Assembly (NCBI GenBank): GCA_024408745.1
Contig: JAKSUS010000077.1
Coordinates: forward strand, 1 to 5,919
Direction: 5' to 3'
Length of the DNA stretch: 5,919 nucleotides
DNA from: Candidatus Gastranaerophilales bacterium
GTDB lineage: Bacteria; Cyanobacteriota; Vampirovibrionia; Gastranaerophilales; JAILCC01
Shown here: positions 1-5,900 of the stretch, one piece after another
Layout of the letters: each line of letters opens with the position of its first letter
How positions within the stretch are numbered: the stretch's first letter is position 1
Notes under the pieces: generated by a model
Databases searched by the model: none
Told to the model about the DNA's origin: nothing
What the model saw: the letters and a program-made list of their open reading frames with translations, nothing else
Program-made: the position numbers and the translations under genes

Positions 1-68
1 ACATCTTCAGGAACATCTAAAATACTTGTAGAGGCGCTAACTTTAATAACATCATTAACTTTTAACAT
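1..68 (-). CDS. Partial gene, N-terminal 22 codons, function unknown
   Basis: An open frame begins at an ATG (66-68) and runs off the left edge with no stop. The protein starts MLKVNDVIKV and continues with a Ser/Thr-rich stretch and then Leu-Asp-Val-Pro-Glu-Asp. The start is well supported: a GGAG Shine-Dalgarno sequence (77-80) lies 8 bases upstream, and a near-consensus promoter lies at 95-122. There is no signal peptide or membrane segment in the visible part. A short basic/beta-type N-terminus of this kind could open a small SH3-like or CBS-like domain, but 22 residues are too few to assign a family. The gene has its own promoter, so it need not belong to the operon upstream of it. Confidence 0.65.
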   Translation of the reverse strand, partial: MLKVNDVIKVSASTSILDVPED

Positions 69-76
69 TTTATTTT

Positions 77-80
77 CTCC
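77..80 (-). promoter_or_regulatory. Shine-Dalgarno site of the left-edge gene
   Basis: GGAG, read as TGGAGAAAATAAAATG on the minus strand, lies 8 bases before the ATG at 68. It fixes that start codon. Confidence 0.65.
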
Positions 81-94
81 ATATTTGTTTTACA

Positions 95-122
95 TTTATA
101 TATTAACTTATATGTATGTCAA
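95..122 (-). promoter_or_regulatory. Strong sigma-70-type promoter for the left-edge gene
   Basis: On the minus strand a perfect -35 box TTGACA (122-117) is followed after 16 bases by the -10 box TATAAA (100-95). Transcription would begin near 88, giving a leader of about 20 bases that holds the GGAG ribosome binding site (80-77) of the gene starting at 68. This is the best promoter match in the window. On the plus strand the -10 box lies inside TACATTTATA (91-100), one base off the TACA-N2-TGTA core bound by BlaI-type repressors. Confidence 0.7.
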
Positions 123-188
123 ATTTGGACACAATGAAAATTGATGTTATGAGTTTGGTTTAAACTCTGCAATTAAATATATTTTCTC

Positions 189-575
189 TTAATCGATAAA
201 TCTAAACAACGCTGTCAGTTTCCCCCACCAATTATAAGTTTTTGGCAAAACTGTTCCTGAAGATAAGTTTTCATACACATCAAGCATATTTGCAGGGAGT
301 TCTTTACCTTGCGAAAGAATTTTTGCCAGTAACTCAATATATTTAAGTTGCTCTTGCGCATATTCAAAATCTTTTGCACGAATTTCTTCATCTGCATCAA
401 AATGTAAAAGTGCATGCCACGCAATTTTTAATGATACATCATCAACGTTTTTCGGGAAATATTTTGTCGCCTCAAAAGGTGTAATAGCCCCTGATATTAC
501 TGAATAAAAGAGTTTTCCTGTTGCTTCACGCGCTTTTGTTATTAAAATTTTTTGATTATTTGTAAATGTTGACAA
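189..575 (-). CDS. Helical hypothetical protein overlapping the BlaI-like gene (TTG start)
   Basis: I do not recognise this protein. From the chosen start it has 128 residues, with no signal peptide, membrane segment, cysteine cluster or known catalytic motif. It is rich in Lys, Glu, Ala and Leu and looks mostly helical. An acidic/amphipathic stretch lies around residues 55-95 and a Trp-Trp pair at 116-117 near the C-terminus. The open frame has no ATG near its beginning. TTG at 575 is preferred because GAGGAAG lies about 9 bases upstream on the minus strand. A TTG at 599 would add 8 residues but has a weaker ribosome site. The gene overlaps the end of the BlaI-like gene by 20 bases (44 with the longer start), so the two are probably translated together and this protein may work with or under that regulator. 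Existence of the gene is likely; function is unknown. Confidence 0.72.
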   Translation of the reverse strand: MSTFTNNQKILITKAREATGKLFYSVISGAITPFEATKYFPKNVDDVSLKIAWHALLHFDADEEIRAKDFEYAQEQLKYIELLAKILSQGKELPANMLDVYENLSSGTVLPKTYNWWGKLTALFRFID

Positions 576-927
576 GGTTCTTTTCTTCCTCGTATGCAAG
601 ATCTCTTACAAATTTTGCCATTTCAACAAAATCATTTTGAAAGTATTCTAAAGCAACTTTTTTTAATGCCTGCTCTGCCATTTCTAAACGTGGCATAAGC
701 ATTTGGTAATTGAATTTTTTACCGCATTTAATTTTGTTAATAAGTCCTTTGTCAAAAAGCCTGTCAAGAATTGTTTTTACTGTTGTATATGCCCATTTCT
801 TTTTGGTATTTAATTGATTGAGCTTTTCCCACACTTGATTTACACTCATTACTCCGTCAAAATCATCCGAATAGTTCCACAGAACATTCATAACGAGGTT
901 TTCTAATGCACCATGATTTAAGTCCAT
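556..927 (-). CDS. BlaI/MecI-family winged-helix transcriptional repressor
   Basis: The 123-residue product matches the BlaI/MecI (penicillinase repressor) family in length and layout. The opening helix Leu-Glu-Asn-Leu-Val-Met-Asn-Val-Leu-Trp (8-17) is typical. A second helix (about 28-40) follows, then the recognition helix WAYTTVKTILDRL (45-57) and a wing around 63-75. Residues 78-123 form the helical dimerisation part. Family members bind TACA-N2-TGTA palindromes as dimers and are relieved when a BlaR1/MecR1 sensor leads to cleavage between Asn and Phe in the C-terminal domain. Here the corresponding area reads Gln-Asn-Asp-Phe (97-100). No sensor or beta-lactamase gene is in this window, so control of antibiotic resistance should not be assumed. 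A GGAG Shine-Dalgarno sequence lies 6 bases before the ATG. The gene lies 51 bases after the lipoprotein gene and overlaps the next one. The nearest matching operator is at 1370-1379. Confidence 0.9.
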   Translation of the reverse strand: MDLNHGALENLVMNVLWNYSDDFDGVMSVNQVWEKLNQLNTKKKWAYTTVKTILDRLFDKGLINKIKCGKKFNYQMLMPRLEMAEQALKKVALEYFQNDFVEMAKFVRDLAYEEEKNLVNIYK

Positions 928-953
928 AAGTTACTCCATTTTTATATATGAAT

Positions 954-982
954 ATAATATTAAAATCAAAAATTATAATCAA
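954..982 (-). promoter_or_regulatory. Candidate promoter of the BlaI-like gene
   Basis: On the minus strand TTGATT (982-977) and TATTAT (959-954) are 17 bases apart, which would start transcription near 947 and give a leader of about 20 bases including the GGAG (937-934). The -35 box overlaps the TGA stop of the lipoprotein gene, so the repressor could be made both from its own promoter and by read-through. The region is very AT-rich, so chance matches are common. Confidence 0.4.
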
Positions 983-1221
983 TTATTAATTATGTCATCA
1001 TCAGATATGAAAATATCTCTGACATTTGTTGATTTTGGTCTGTCTGTATAAACATATACTCCTTTAGCGGTACGATTTAACGTGTAATGATTTTGCAATT
1101 GTTTTTGAGTCATCATAAGTTTGTGAACTTTGCTTTCTCTTTTCACCATGCCTTGCGGTTGACCGGATCCACATCCTGTCAAGAAAATTATCATTAATAA
1201 TAAGATTCCTGATGTGCGCAT
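979..1221 (-). CDS. Small lipoprotein of unknown function
   Basis: The 80-residue product starts MRTSGILLLMIIFLTGC. It has one Arg, a hydrophobic core, and a Leu-Thr-Gly-Cys lipobox with the lipidated Cys at residue 17. Signal peptidase II would release a mature protein of 64 residues. Residue +2 is Gly rather than Asp, which in Gram-negative bacteria favours outer-membrane sorting. The mature part is polar, with a basic middle (Lys/Arg/His/Gln) and an acidic tail (Asp-Asp-Asp around 75-77), and shows no known domain. The start at 1221 is chosen over an in-frame ATG at 1227: AAGGG at 1233-1229 sits 7 bases from the former but only 1 base from the latter. It is the first gene of the leftward set. 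Role unknown; the lipoprotein call itself is solid. Confidence 0.8.
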   Translation of the reverse strand: MRTSGILLLMIIFLTGCGSGQPQGMVKRESKVHKLMMTQKQLQNHYTLNRTAKGVYVYTDRPKSTNVRDIFISDDDIINN

Positions 1222-1228
1222 GACCATG

Positions 1229-1233
1229 CCCTT
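1229..1233 (-). promoter_or_regulatory. Shine-Dalgarno site deciding the lipoprotein start
   Basis: AAGGG on the minus strand lies 7 bases before the ATG at 1221 and only 1 base before the in-frame ATG at 1227. The spacing makes 1221 the likely start. Confidence 0.55.
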
Positions 1234-1253
1234 GCAATTAACACGTTGCTAAT

Positions 1254-1282
1254 ATATTATGCCCTTTTTTTAAAATTTTAAA
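1254..1282 (-). promoter_or_regulatory. Candidate promoter of the lipoprotein/BlaI-like operon
   Basis: On the minus strand TTTAAA (1282-1277) and TAATAT (1259-1254) are 17 bases apart, placing the transcript start near 1247 and giving a leader of about 25 bases before the ATG at 1221. The -35 box is a modest match and lies in AT-rich DNA, so this is a suggestion only. Confidence 0.35.
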
Positions 1283-1312
1283 CATATTTTTGGATGATTT
1301 TTTGATTTTAAT

Positions 1313-1328
1313 TTGTAAATTTTTGTAA
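1313..1328 (+). repeat. Paired direct repeat TTGTAA-N4-TTGTAA, copy 1
   Basis: TTGTAA occurs at 1313-1318 and 1323-1328, exactly 10 bases (one helical turn) apart. The same arrangement recurs at 1375-1390. Direct repeats on one face of the helix are typical of sites for dimeric or tandem-binding regulators. The identity of any binder is not known. Confidence 0.5.
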
Positions 1329-1336
1329 AGATACTG

Positions 1337-1371
1337 TGCTGCTAAGAGCAAGAGGTTATTTTTTGCTGCTA
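1337..1371 (+). repeat. Direct repeat TGCTGCTA, two copies
   Basis: TGCTGCTA occurs at 1337-1344 and again at 1364-1371, 27 bases apart. It is the most GC-rich motif in this intergenic region and lies between the two TTGTAA pairs. The second copy runs into the TACA-N2-TGTA palindrome. Meaning unknown; it may extend a protein-binding site. Confidence 0.45.
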
Positions 1372-1379
1372 CACTTGTA
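1370..1379. promoter_or_regulatory. Candidate BlaI/MecI-type operator (TACA-N2-TGTA)
   Basis: The sequence CTACACTTGTAA (1369-1380) contains TACA and TGTA separated by 2 bases. Known BlaI/MecI operators have this core (for example TTACATATGTAA), and this site agrees at 9 of 12 positions, including all eight core bases. It lies in the divergent control region of an operon that encodes a BlaI-family repressor. It overlaps the -35 box of a candidate plus-strand promoter (1375-1402), so a bound dimer would block the cyclase-recG operon from that promoter. Its effect on the leftward operon is less clear, since the site lies about 125 bases upstream of that candidate start. Confidence 0.5.
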
Positions 1380-1390
1380 ATATTTTGTAA
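1375..1390 (+). repeat. Paired direct repeat TTGTAA-N4-TTGTAA, copy 2
   Basis: TTGTAA at 1375-1380 and 1385-1390 repeats the 10-base phasing of the pair at 1313-1328, 62 bases downstream of it. A fifth copy in inverse orientation (TTACAA, 1426-1431) ends 1 base before the -35 box of the proximal promoter. Confidence 0.5.
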
Positions 1391-1402
1391 CAATTTTATA
1401 TT
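1375..1402 (+). promoter_or_regulatory. Candidate upstream promoter of the cyclase-recG operon, overlapped by the operator
   Basis: TTGTAA (1375-1380) and TATATT (1397-1402) are 16 bases apart, which would give a transcript start near 1409 and a leader of about 62 bases. The -35 box shares its bases with the BlaI-type palindrome and with one of the phased TTGTAA copies. Confidence 0.35.
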
Positions 1403-1432
1403 CTTTAAAAAATCTGTGTTTGAATTTACAAA

Positions 1433-1461
1433 TTGCCCTAAATAACAGAATATCTTATAAT
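1433..1461 (+). promoter_or_regulatory. Proximal promoter of the adenylate cyclase gene, likely leaderless
   Basis: TTGCCC (1433-1438) and a perfect TATAAT (1456-1461) are 17 bases apart. The expected transcript start is about 1468-1471, and the ATG is at 1471, so the mRNA would carry a leader of 0-3 bases. This fits the absence of any Shine-Dalgarno sequence before 1471. Confidence 0.6.
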
Positions 1462-1470
1462 TTTATTATT

Positions 1471-3435
1471 ATGAGAATATTTAAATATTTAAATTCTAAA
1501 AAAATTATAATTTTATCATTTACGGGATTATTTTTATTTGTTTTTCTGTATATTTTTTCGGTAAAATTTTTTGAAAAAAATGCATATGATACTGTTGTAA
1601 AACTCTCAACCAACAAAGCAGGTTCCGATAACATTATAAATGTGGTGATTGATGATACTTCAATTAAAGAAATAAGTCCGATGCCCTGGAAAAGATCTTT
1701 ATATTCTCAGATGTTTAATTATATTGAAAAATCGGGTGCAAAAGCTATAGTTTTTGATGCTATATTAACAGGGCAAAATGATATAAATGATGATATGGCA
1801 TTTTTAAGTGATATTTCAAAATTTCAGAATTTAGTTGCAGGCGTTAATTTCAGTAAAAACTTAAACCTGAAAAATAATAAAGATGATATTGAATATTTTT
1901 CAAATCATTTTGCTTTAAATATTAACGATAAAATGTCAAATAATTATAAAGAGAAAACAAAATATACATCTTACCAGGAAATGTTTCCCGAATATATAAA
2001 TAATCTTTATACAATTGGAGCGGTAAATACGACTTTGGAAAATGACGGTGCCGTAAGAAGTTTTGAACCTTTTATTTATATGGAGGGAAAATACTATCCG
2101 TCTTTACCTTTAGCGGTTTATTTAAAATTGAATGATTATAAATATATTAATTTGTATGACAGTTATTATGAAATTTATTCAAAAGACGGATTATTGGCAA
2201 CATTTCCTTTAAAACAAACAAAGACTGCAGCGGTTCAGGCAATTAAATGGCTTGCTCCGTATGATAAAAATTCATGGATTGCGCATAAACAAATAAAAGC
2301 ATCTGATGTTATTAAATCAGAAATTAATATGATGAATGGACAAAATCCAATTATTGCACCGAATGAATTCAAAGATAAAATTGTTGTAATCGGCGCAACC
2401 GCGAATGCATTATATGATTTAAAAATTACTCCTTTAACAGTTAATATGCCCGGTAGTACAATTCAGGCCACAATAATAGATAATTTATTTTCACATGACA
2501 GTGTCCAAATTGTTAATCATTATGTAAATATACTAATTATGCTTGTTTTTATTGGTTTTATGTTGTTATTGATTTTTAAACTTACCCCTGTTTTATCAAC
2601 GATAGGGATATTGTTTTTAAGCTTTTTGTATTTTTACACTACCTTGTTTGCATACTCACATGGCTTTGCAATAAACGTTACAACTCCTTATCTATTCTTT
2701 ATTTTGACTTCAATATTGTCTTATTCGTATAAATTTTCGGTTGAAGATTATAAAAAAGAAAAATTAAAAAAGGCAATGACGAAATATATAAATACAAATG
2801 TTGTTGACGACATTATAAAAAGTACTGATGAAGAGGTTAAATTAGGCGGTAAGAAAACGGAAGTAACTATTTTAATGGCAGATATCAGAGGTTTTACAAA
2901 ATTCTCGGAAAATCTTGATCCTAATGAGGTTACAATGTTACTAAACGAATACTTTGGGTTAATGATTCCGATTATTGAACAGTATAAAGGTTCCGTTAAT
3001 AAATTTATCGGTGATGCAATTTTAGCAGTATTCAATGAGCCTATAAAAGATAAAAATCATCCTCAAAATGCTATCCTTTGTGCAACAAAAATGTTGTCTG
3101 CTTTGCAAACTTTGAGAAAGAAATGGAAATCAGAAGACAAGCCGGATATTGGTATCAGTATCGGAATTAATACAGGAACGGTATTTATCGGTAATATCGG
3201 AACTCCTAATCATTTGGAATATACTGTTATAGGTGATACCGTTAATGTTGCAAGCAGAATTGAATCTCAAAACAGACAATTTAATACTCAGATTTTAATA
3301 AGTGAAACTACTTATGAATATGCAAAAGATATGTTAGATGTAATAAAAATAAGTTCCGTTCCTATTCGCGGAAGAGAAAAGCATATTGATATTTACGAAA
3401 TTATAAATATTTTAGAAGCTAATGAAATTAATTGA
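1471..3435 (+). CDS. CHASE2-domain membrane adenylate cyclase (class III)
   Basis: This 654-residue membrane receptor cyclase should convert ATP to cAMP in response to a periplasmic signal. In order it has a membrane anchor (about 12-31), a periplasmic CHASE2 domain (about 40-345, with Val-Val-Ile-Asp-Asp near 58-62 and the late block Lys-Ile-Val-Val-Ile-Gly-Ala-Thr near 303-310), three membrane helices (about 352-369, 374-395, 399-420), a charged linker helix, and a cytoplasmic class III catalytic domain (about 460-645). The active site is complete: metal-binding Asp471 (ADIRGFT) and Asp515 (KFIGDAI), adenine-selecting Lys511 and Thr585 (YTVIGD), and transition-state Asn592 and Arg596. Lys/Thr marks an adenylate cyclase of the bacterial IIIb type rather than a guanylate cyclase. 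The frame stays open upstream to a TTG at 1420, but ATG 1471 is chosen because promoter elements lie between them. The last 14 bases overlap recG. The CHASE2 ligand is unknown. Confidence 0.93.
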   Translation: MRIFKYLNSKKIIILSFTGLFLFVFLYIFSVKFFEKNAYDTVVKLSTNKAGSDNIINVVIDDTSIKEISPMPWKRSLYSQMFNYIEKSGAKAIVFDAILTGQNDINDDMAFLSDISKFQNLVAGVNFSKNLNLKNNKDDIEYFSNHFALNINDKMSNNYKEKTKYTSYQEMFPEYINNLYTIGAVNTTLENDGAVRSFEPFIYMEGKYYPSLPLAVYLKLNDYKYINLYDSYYEIYSKDGLLATFPLKQTKTAAVQAIKWLAPYDKNSWIAHKQIKASDVIKSEINMMNGQNPIIAPNEFKDKIVVIGATANALYDLKITPLTVNMPGSTIQATIIDNLFSHDSVQIVNHYVNILIMLVFIGFMLLLIFKLTPVLSTIGILFLSFLYFYTTLFAYSHGFAINVTTPYLFFILTSILSYSYKFSVEDYKKEKLKKAMTKYINTNVVDDIIKSTDEEVKLGGKKTEVTILMADIRGFTKFSENLDPNEVTMLLNEYFGLMIPIIEQYKGSVNKFIGDAILAVFNEPIKDKNHPQNAILCATKMLSALQTLRKKWKSEDKPDIGISIGINTGTVFIGNIGTPNHLEYTVIGDTVNVASRIESQNRQFNTQILISETTYEYAKDMLDVIKISSVPIRGREKHIDIYEIINILEANEIN

Positions 3436-5830
3436 TAAACTTGAAAATAAAGAGGTCTTAAAAAAAGCACTTGAACTTGAAGTAAGCAATCACTATATTG
3501 ATTTAACCGGTAAAACCAAGACATTTTCAAAATTTATGCTTACTCAAATAAAGAAAATTATTAAACTGATGCCTAAAAACGAAAAGTGGCGAAATGTTTA
3601 TAACTCTTTTTCCTGCTATCACTTATTCACACTCTCAGAAAGAATAAAACTGATTAATGACGTTTGTGAACTTTTAACCGAAGAATTTATTGAAGTTATT
3701 CCGGTTGAAAAGAAACCTTTTACAAATGATCCCAATACTACTGATGTTACTTATTGCAAAGGGGTTGGACCAAAGATTTCCGTTCTTTTAAATAAGTTGA
3801 AAATTTTTACGGTAATGGATTTATTAACATATTACCCGTCAAAACATCTTGATTACTCTAACAGAACAAAAATCAAAGACTTAAAAGAGGGCGAAAATGT
3901 TACGATTTTTGGTGAAATCAGAGATGTAAACATGCACAATTCACCTAATAAACCTGTGACAATTTTAACTTTAGTTGTAACTGACGGAACAGGCAGAGTT
4001 AAAACAACAAGATTCTTTAAAAAGTTAAACAGAAAAATGCTTGAACATTATAAATCTCAATACCCGAAAGGTGCGAATGTTATACTTTCGGGCCAAGTAA
4101 AACATGATGATTTTTATGGCGGTTTTACGATTGATAAACAGGAAATAACAGTTATAACTGCTGATTTTGAACAAAAAGATTCTATTCATAACGGCAGAAT
4201 TGTTCCGATTTATCCGTTATGTGAAAATATGAACGTAAAAATTTTGAGAAAAGCTATTTTTAATGCGATAGAACTTTATCTTGATAAAGTGGAAAATATT
4301 TTACCTGCTAATATTTTAGAGCAATATAACTTATTGGATAAACAAACTGCAATTAAACAAATACACTTCCCCGATAATTTTGAAATTTTAGAACAGGCAA
4401 AAAGAAGTTTAATTTTTGAAGAACTTTTTATTTTGCAGTTGAAATTTATGTTAATCAGAGAGCAGGTTAGAAAAACAATAACAACCCAAAAAATAAATAT
4501 AAAACCAAACGGATTAGTGGATAAATTCGTAAAAAGTTTACCTTTTAAGTTGACGGAAGGACAAAACAAAGCTTTTAACGAAATTTTATCGGACTTAAAT
4601 TCAACCGAACCTATGCAAAGACTTTTACAGGGTGATGTCGGTAGCGGAAAAACTGTCGTTGCCTGTATGATGCTATTGGCTGCAGTTGAAAACGGTTATC
4701 AAGGTGCAATTATGGCGCCGACAGAAATTTTAGCGACACAGCATTATAAAAATTTTACCGAATGGCTGACTCCTTTAGGTTTGCATGTCGGACTTTTTGT
4801 AGGTAAACATGGTGTAAAAGTCCGCAGAGAAATGCAAACGAATCTTGCTAACGGTCAAACTCATATCGCAGTCGGGACACATGCTTTAATTCAAGAAGGT
4901 GTAGAGTTTAAAAATTTAGGCGCTGTTGTAGTTGATGAACAGCACAGATTTGGCGTTAACCAAAGAAAAGACCTTGCTCAAAAAGGAGTTAATCCTCAAC
5001 TTTTAACAATGACTGCTACTCCGATACCAAGAACATTGGCTTTAAGTGTTCATGGGGATTTGGATGTAACTTCGATTGATGAACTTCCTAAAGGTCGAAA
5101 ACCTGTTATAACAACTCATATTTCAGGCATGGCACGCAGAAAAGAAGCCTACGACTTAATAAGAAGTGAAGTAAAAAAAGGTAATAGAGCTTATATTGTA
5201 TTCCCTCTTATTGATGAAAGCGAAACGTTATCAGCCAAAGCAGCAACAAAAGAAGCGGAAAAATTAAAAGAAAAAGTTTTTCCTGATTTAAGAATCGGAC
5301 TTGTTCACGGTAAACTTCCCGCACAGGAAAAAGAAGAAAATATGCAGAAGTTTAAAAACGGTGAATACGATATTTTGGTTTCAACAACCGTAATTGAAGT
5401 AGGTGTTGATGTTCCGGAAGCTACGGTTATGATTATTGAAAACGCAGAGAGATTTGGTTTATCTCAACTTCATCAATTAAGAGGTCGTGTTGGAAGAAGT
5501 GACAGACAATCGTATTGCATATTGGCTTCTGACAGTAAATCACCTGAAACAAAAGCAAGATTAGAAGTTATGACGCAGACTAATAACGGTTTTGTTATTG
5601 CGGAAAAAGATTTGCAACTTCGCGGGCCGGGTGAATTTATGGGAACAAGGCAAAGCGGTTTGCCTGATTTAATGATTGCGGATATTGTTAATGATGTTGA
5701 AATATTAGAAATGGCAAGAAATGCAGCGTTGAATTTTGTAAAAGAAGATAAAATTGAAAATTATCCGCCATTAGAACATCTTATAAAAGAAAAACTTGCC
5801 GAAATGCAATCATATGTCGCAGCAGGATAA
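3422..5830 (+). CDS. recG: ATP-dependent DNA helicase RecG
   Basis: RecG remodels stalled replication forks and branched DNA, driving fork regression and branch migration in recombination repair. The 802-residue protein has an N-terminal helical extension (1 to about 105), absent from the 693-residue E. coli protein but known in cyanobacterial and plant RecG. Next come the wedge domain, opening with CKGVGPK (112-118) and an OB fold (about 158-245), then the superfamily 2 helicase core. Motifs are intact: Walker A GDVGSGKT (404-411), Ia APTEILATQ (432-440), Ib GTHALIQ (485-491), II DEQH (505-508), III TATP (531-534), V around STTVIEVGVDVPEA (654-667) and VI QLRGRVGR (685-692). The C-terminal DLQLRGPGEFMGTRQSG (730-746) is typical of the family. 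The ATG lies inside the end of the cyclase gene with only a weak AGAAG before it, so translation is probably coupled. No terminator follows. Confidence 0.97.
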   Translation: MKLIDKLENKEVLKKALELEVSNHYIDLTGKTKTFSKFMLTQIKKIIKLMPKNEKWRNVYNSFSCYHLFTLSERIKLINDVCELLTEEFIEVIPVEKKPFTNDPNTTDVTYCKGVGPKISVLLNKLKIFTVMDLLTYYPSKHLDYSNRTKIKDLKEGENVTIFGEIRDVNMHNSPNKPVTILTLVVTDGTGRVKTTRFFKKLNRKMLEHYKSQYPKGANVILSGQVKHDDFYGGFTIDKQEITVITADFEQKDSIHNGRIVPIYPLCENMNVKILRKAIFNAIELYLDKVENILPANILEQYNLLDKQTAIKQIHFPDNFEILEQAKRSLIFEELFILQLKFMLIREQVRKTITTQKINIKPNGLVDKFVKSLPFKLTEGQNKAFNEILSDLNSTEPMQRLLQGDVGSGKTVVACMMLLAAVENGYQGAIMAPTEILATQHYKNFTEWLTPLGLHVGLFVGKHGVKVRREMQTNLANGQTHIAVGTHALIQEGVEFKNLGAVVVDEQHRFGVNQRKDLAQKGVNPQLLTMTATPIPRTLALSVHGDLDVTSIDELPKGRKPVITTHISGMARRKEAYDLIRSEVKKGNRAYIVFPLIDESETLSAKAATKEAEKLKEKVFPDLRIGLVHGKLPAQEKEENMQKFKNGEYDILVSTTVIEVGVDVPEATVMIIENAERFGLSQLHQLRGRVGRSDRQSYCILASDSKSPETKARLEVMTQTNNGFVIAEKDLQLRGPGEFMGTRQSGLPDLMIADIVNDVEILEMARNAALNFVKEDKIENYPPLEHLIKEKLAEMQSYVAAG

Positions 5831-5867
5831 ATATCAGTACTTAATTTGATTTTATATGTTATCTATC

Positions 5868-5900
5868 ATAATATTGTTTACTAATAATATTTAATATTAT
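5868..5900. repeat. ATAATATT repeat array with perfect palindrome
   Basis: ATAATATT occurs at 5868-5875 and 5884-5891, 16 bases apart, and its reverse complement AATATTAT at 5893-5900. The last two form a perfect 17-base palindrome around one central base (5884-5900). It overlaps the start of a candidate -10 box, an operator-like position. All bases are A or T, so chance formation is quite possible. Confidence 0.4.

Noticed and set aside
151..167. Hairpin GAGTTT-N5-AAACTC after the helical hypothetical gene, considered as a terminator
   Set aside because: The 6-base stem is weak, and on the minus strand it is followed by ATAACATC rather than a T-run.
215..424. Open frame of 69 codons on the minus strand
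   Set aside because: It lies in another frame of the helical hypothetical gene, whose frame is longer and has a supported start.
941..946. TATAAA as -10 box for the BlaI-like gene, with TTGATT 17 bases upstream
   Set aside because: Transcription would start inside the GGAG ribosome site. The TATTAT box at 959-954 gives a workable leader.
1222..1227. Lipoprotein start at ATG 1227
   Set aside because: The AAGGG ribosome site would be only 1 base away. The ATG at 1221 has a normal 7-base spacing.
1347..1367. Stem AGCAA/TTGCT with an 11-base loop in the control region
   Set aside because: Five base pairs with a long loop are too weak to call an RNA structure, riboswitch or terminator.
1420..1470. 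Longer cyclase reading frame starting at TTG 1420 (17 more residues)
   Set aside because: The segment contains the -35 and perfect -10 boxes of the proximal promoter, has no Shine-Dalgarno sequence, and would put a polar stretch before an otherwise normal N-terminal anchor.
2748..3035. Open frame of 95 codons on the minus strand
   Set aside because: It is antisense to the cyclase linker and catalytic domain, with low-complexity hydrophobic content; a shadow of the conserved gene.
4276..4569. Open frame of 97 codons on the minus strand
   Set aside because: It is antisense to the middle of recG and shows no recognisable domain or ribosome site.
5831..5880. Terminator after recG
   Set aside because: No GC-containing stem followed by a T-run is visible; only AT-rich short inverted repeats are present.
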